This document shows, in pieces, positions 4,901 to 6,734 of a stretch of 6,734 bases of DNA. The notes under the pieces were generated by a model. The model saw nothing but the letters and a program-made list of their open reading frames with translations. It had not been told where the DNA came from and ran no database searches. This stretch comes from an uncultured Akkermansia sp. (GTDB taxonomy: Bacteria; Verrucomicrobiota; Verrucomicrobiia; Verrucomicrobiales; Akkermansiaceae): NCBI GenBank assembly GCA_900766865.1, contig CAAFXA010000244.1, positions 1 to 6,734 on the forward strand, read 5' to 3'. Both the position numbers and the translations under genes were made by a program. Within the stretch, counting starts at the first letter, position 1, and every line of letters starts with the position of its first letter.

Positions 4901-6734
4901 TGAATACTAATGCCTCATATAGTGATGGCGTTGCCTCTCAGGCAAAAGGCAAGTTGACTATCAATGGCGTGACGCTTAGTGTAGGCCGTGGTACAGTTAA
5001 TGATAAAGCTGATGGGAGCAATATTTCTTCCTTCAGTTCCGTTGATTTGAAGGGTGCCACCCTGATATTGAATGGTTCCGGCTCTACTATCAATTCACTG
5101 ACAGTGAGTGAAGGTACGAGTACGCTCACCGTTATGAATCAAAATGGCGGACATCAGACCTACACACTGTCTGGCACAACGACGCTGAATGCGGATTTGG
5201 ATATCACCAGCCCTAATGAACATGGTAATGTCATTGTGAAAGAACTGACCGGGAGCAAGAACTTAAGTGTTGTTGGAGGAAATGCTACATGGGGCTGCAC
5301 AATGGTAAGACTGGAAAAGTTAACAAACTATACCGGTAGCATTACTGTTGACAATGAAGGGCGTGGAGAGGCGACCCCTCCCGAAGGACAGGATGTCGAT
5401 TACAAATACACGAATATCGAATTCGGTATCGGCAATGGAGACGCAGCCTTTACCTCTCTGAAAGGGTTGAACATAAAAGGCAATGCCTATGCCACTGTGT
5501 ATGCAAAAGCTGATAGCACGATTGAGTCTCTGACGTTGAATAAAGGCACCCTGAATTATAAGACGAATTACGGGGGCTATACGTACACACTGGATAAGGT
5601 TGAAGTAAAAGGCTCCGGTACCATTGCCATCAATTCTGATGATATATATTATGAAGGTGAGGTAACCATCAAAAATCTGAAAAATGCAGAAGGAGAGACA
5701 AGCGGTGAGCTTACCCTGAGCAGTAATTTCAGGGAGAGTAAAGCAAATGTCTTCAATCTTGAAGATGGCGACTTCTCCGGTAAGATTGTTTTTGAGTCTC
5801 TTTCATCCGTGGATAATGGTACCAAGCAATTGCATGCCCTGAATCTAAAGGATGGAGCGGTGGCCAGTAAAGCGGTTATCAATGTAGAAGATACCAACAA
5901 CAGCTCTCACATGGGCATAGCTGTAGGTGCAGATAAAGTCATCGTGAAGGGTATTGCTGGTACCGCGCAGGATGTGGCCATTTACTCAGGTGTTCAGGCA
6001 TTCCAAAGCGAGAGCTTTACTTCCGACGATACTGTGCGCACGCTGGAAATTGCTACAGATGGAAAGGATGAGAATTATGTTTCTGCTGCTTCCATCAAGA
6101 AAAACGTCAATCTGGTGAAGAGCGGCGAAGGGTGGCAGACCTTCACTGGTAGCGTTGCTTCCACTTCCGTAAGCGTGTTGGGTGGCGGCTTGTCCCTGAC
6201 AGGTATAAACACGCTGCAGCTGCAGGATTTGGTGGTGAAGAGTGGTGCTACGCTGAGCGTGGGGAATGGAGTGGCTACGGCAAACGCCTCTACATCTGCC
6301 GCCGCCACGAGTGTCAGCAGGTCCGCATCTCTGCAAGGTGGCGCCACTATTAATGGTGGCCTCGACCTGAGCGCTGCCACCAGCCTGACGCTGGATGGAG
6401 TTGGAAGCAATGCCGTAAACATTAACGGTGACCTGGTTCTGCGCGAAAGCGGAACTCCCCTGACGCTGAGGGGTGATGTGCTGAACAGTATTACCAGCCT
6501 GCGCGCAGGTGAGCAGCTGGAAATTTTCGATGTGACGGGTGGCTTCTTTGTAGGCGGAACTCAGTACAGCGAAGCCTTGACAGCCAGTAATGGTATTATT
6601 CTGGATACCATATTCAGCAGTGAGGATATCAACCTCGAGAACTATTATCTGGGCTTCTACAACATCCCCGACGAAGCCGGTTACAGCACGGTATACATTG
6701 GGATGATTGTTCCCGAGCCGACGACCGCCACGCT
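1924..6734 (+). CDS. Large PEP-CTERM autotransporter-associated beta-strand repeat surface protein (3' end just outside window)
   Basis: The frame is open for 1603 codons from ATG 1924 to the right edge. The in-frame stop at 1882-1884 and the absence of another start fix the N-terminus. Residues 1-25 are a signal peptide (MKLHLPKALLTAVLAAC ... TTAWG). Residues 26-316 are Gly/Thr/Ser/Asn-rich beta strands matching the divergent paralog. PATR-type repeats lie at ~317-359 (KSGTGTLKLTS ... FAGDTILKAGSVEF) and ~371-412 (GTISGTGNIVKSGTGTVTL ... VTGGTLNI). Two copies of a ~300-residue module follow (~514-816, ~935-1219), then a partial third (~1258-1315), a PATR-like stretch (~1397-1450), an Ala/Ser/Thr segment (~1451-1469) and a C-terminal domain reaching PEP at 1597-1599. 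The expected hydrophobic helix and Arg cluster fall beyond the edge. PEP-CTERM tails are recognised by exosortase-type systems, so export and surface or envelope sorting is likely. No enzymatic motif was recognised; adhesin or structural matrix protein are guesses. Confidence 0.93.
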   Translation, partial: MKLHLPKALLTAVLAACMVNTTAWGGWGDNGSITGVGDVYYVEQSNIAKLDIATDKPDLTTLYIAQAVGGNGASGNKPASIEELILKAGDTLSVVTHPWRKDGSCNFSLLTIKKLTIGDGTKAATFNVNAKQTVQLNNVSGVISKLTVGGELTIGTASDSSSTAYTLNNVNIDSGGKLILAGGTTTLGDVSQSVQSAGEIVVNTGASLKFAASDIAHWSNKTNISLLGGTWVTNGKRQSLAGGMTLKLDDGKITDINDTYGDGYGSVDFLGTATIESSGSSSIEGGIRIRDNNIEVKVTDGTLSIDRIVNHQGKKGGITKSGTGTLKLTSLETGKFYNNEYEYFAGDTILKAGSVEFAIDKISDTSTNDGSYSGTISGTGNIVKSGTGTVTLAAVSNLDGDISVTGGTLNIMSLTANKTIDVTVTGGNLSITEIEIDRFLHQLDVREGGSSGSYYTLDGSATGKNDLKNGFVVSGGDYMLFNDYVWTGSVEGTTVSNDGTNTYLSVLGDKSTEYYITSGSVDVNSAIGAEAYVVQGGTMNIEGTMDGSDIQFTSGNISLANKNSTLVLDNASNAASLLSKVTTKEGDAGTIKLKTSTTMSSAAQAKGKLIVEGVTLTVEPSGSSVNKIENTILSSFTSIDLNGATVRYHGSTTTWQNVTVGTTGATLKIKDMDSNNSAKDLSLAGTTTLNGDFTIESSWENNAQTWKYGVNIAALTGSGDLTIKGTTHGSSNNEQNRVRAKLLSTYTGTITAEQSSNNTSVTQVYLSADGNINLTGLNIKGGATVDLSGVEGTKNLGTVEIDGSSSLSLTGKLGNMAAIGEGALTLAAGTSTSGTVSIANELTIGGTIDNTGSFTLTNDVTIADIDKLSKDIITYSNNGGLDGYGSNILYYVVKSSGSGSASVAEGKTLNGRYGITSSDGSLVFEVQNATPGGIYYVNTQDFLVDGSAENAAKDATGYKIAEGKTLTISAAQSESMKAGKILSEATGEGNIELNTNASYSDGVASQAKGKLTINGVTLSVGRGTVNDKADGSNISSFSSVDLKGATLILNGSGSTINSLTVSEGTSTLTVMNQNGGHQTYTLSGTTTLNADLDITSPNEHGNVIVKELTGSKNLSVVGGNATWGCTMVRLEKLTNYTGSITVDNEGRGEATPPEGQDVDYKYTNIEFGIGNGDAAFTSLKGLNIKGNAYATVYAKADSTIESLTLNKGTLNYKTNYGGYTYTLDKVEVKGSGTIAINSDDIYYEGEVTIKNLKNAEGETSGELTLSSNFRESKANVFNLEDGDFSGKIVFESLSSVDNGTKQLHALNLKDGAVASKAVINVEDTNNSSHMGIAVGADKVIVKGIAGTAQDVAIYSGVQAFQSESFTSDDTVRTLEIATDGKDENYVSAASIKKNVNLVKSGEGWQTFTGSVASTSVSVLGGGLSLTGINTLQLQDLVVKSGATLSVGNGVATANASTSAAATSVSRSASLQGGATINGGLDLSAATSLTLDGVGSNAVNINGDLVLRESGTPLTLRGDVLNSITSLRAGEQLEIFDVTGGFFVGGTQYSEALTASNGIILDTIFSSEDINLENYYLGFYNIPDEAGYSTVYIGMIVPEPTTAT
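2872..3159 (+). repeat. Two PATR-type beta-strand repeats in the plus-strand protein
   Basis: Residues ~317-359 and ~371-412 follow the pattern of a G-x-G-T-L/V-x-L strand, then a G-D/G turn, then T/S-V-x-G-G/S-x-L/V, as in passenger-associated transport repeats. In classical autotransporters these repeats accompany beta-helical passengers. Here they mark the family and the junction to the duplicated modules. Confidence 0.65.
3463..4371 (+). repeat. Internal protein module, copy A
   Basis: Residues ~514-816 align with ~935-1219 at an offset of about 390-420 residues. Matched landmarks in order are Y-Y, QAKGKL ... GVTL (604-616), SSF-S-I-DL-GAT (634-645), GTTTLN-D (685-692), LTGS-DL (715-721), YTG-IT (746-751) and L-GLNIKG (774-781). 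The boundaries are approximate. Confidence 0.75.
4726..5580 (+). repeat. Internal protein module, copy B
   Basis: Residues ~935-1219 hold the same landmarks in the same order: QAKGKL ... GVTL (1006-1018), SSFSSVDLKGAT (1035-1046), GTTTLNAD (1084-1091), LTGSKNL (1108-1114), YTGSIT (1136-1141) and LKGLNIKG (1179-1186). Divergence at DNA level is considerable, so the duplication is not recent or has been diversified. Confidence 0.75.
5698..5868 (+). repeat. Partial third copy of the module end
   Basis: Residues ~1258-1315 (F-S-G-K-I-V ... L-H-A-L-N-L-K-D-G-A) resemble the YTG-IT ... GLNIKG-A ends of copies A and B. The similarity is weaker and shorter, so this is a tentative repeat. Confidence 0.45.
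6274..6330 (+). other. Low-complexity Ala/Ser/Thr segment
   Basis: Residues ~1451-1469 (ATANASTSAAATSVSRSAS) lack the Gly/beta-strand pattern seen on both sides. They are probably a flexible linker before the C-terminal domain. Surrounding sequence is clearly richer in G and C than the N-terminal half of the gene. Confidence 0.6.
6709..6734 (+). other. Start of PEP-CTERM sorting signal
   Basis: The last complete in-window residues are V-P-E-P-T-T-A-T (Pro1597-Glu-Pro1599). In Akkermansia-type proteins, PEP-[TSA]-TATL is typically followed by a short hydrophobic helix and an Arg-rich end, so the stop codon is expected within roughly 45-75 nt of the edge. Only the PEP part is visible here. Confidence 0.8.

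Noticed and set aside
3463..5580. CRISPR array or tandem DNA repeat
   Set aside because: The repeats are long, diverged and in frame at protein level, without short identical units and regular spacers.

Overview
This window looks like part of an Akkermansia-type (Verrucomicrobiota) genome. The main evidence is a long, Thr/Ser/Gly/Asn-rich, beta-strand-repetitive secreted protein. In the last in-window codons it reaches a VPEP-TTAT sequence, the start of a PEP-CTERM sorting tail of the kind common in Akkermansia. Both genes also share the signal peptide start MKLHLPK. The genus assignment is inference from these protein features, not from a search.

Layout: two incomplete genes point away from each other. 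On the minus strand, from 1211 to the left edge, are the first 403 codons of one secreted beta-repeat protein. On the plus strand, from 1924 to the right edge, are 1603 codons of a second; probably only about 15-25 residues (hydrophobic segment plus Arg-rich tail) are missing. The two are paralogs, similar along the whole shared N-terminal ~400 residues, with nearly identical signal peptides and matching autotransporter-associated beta-strand (PATR-type) repeats. The 712-bp gap between the start codons holds no convincing gene. It carries a perfect 27-bp inverted repeat, one copy upstream of each gene. Each copy contains a TATACT -10-like hexamer and a CATTC-G-GAATG dyad, and in both cases the hexamer ends exactly 98 nt before the ATG. 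The whole unit (promoter, leader and N-terminal coding region) therefore appears to have been duplicated head to head. The central ~460 bp of the gap contains several hairpins of unknown role.

The long plus-strand protein is itself built by duplication. Residues ~514-816 and ~935-1219 are two copies of a ~300-residue module, and part of that module recurs near 1258-1315. Composition rises from about 40-43% GC in sampled N-terminal segments to about 57-60% near the 3' end, consistent with a mosaic gene.

Working together: both products are probably exported and surface-associated. The shared upstream elements suggest co-regulation or alternative expression. Several inverted homologous segments (27 bp in the gap; 24 bp perfect within ~90 nt of about 90% identity inside the coding regions) could support inversion or gene conversion that diversifies surface proteins. 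That is a testable hypothesis, not something the sequence proves. I saw no enzyme, RNA gene, CRISPR array, IS element or phage gene.
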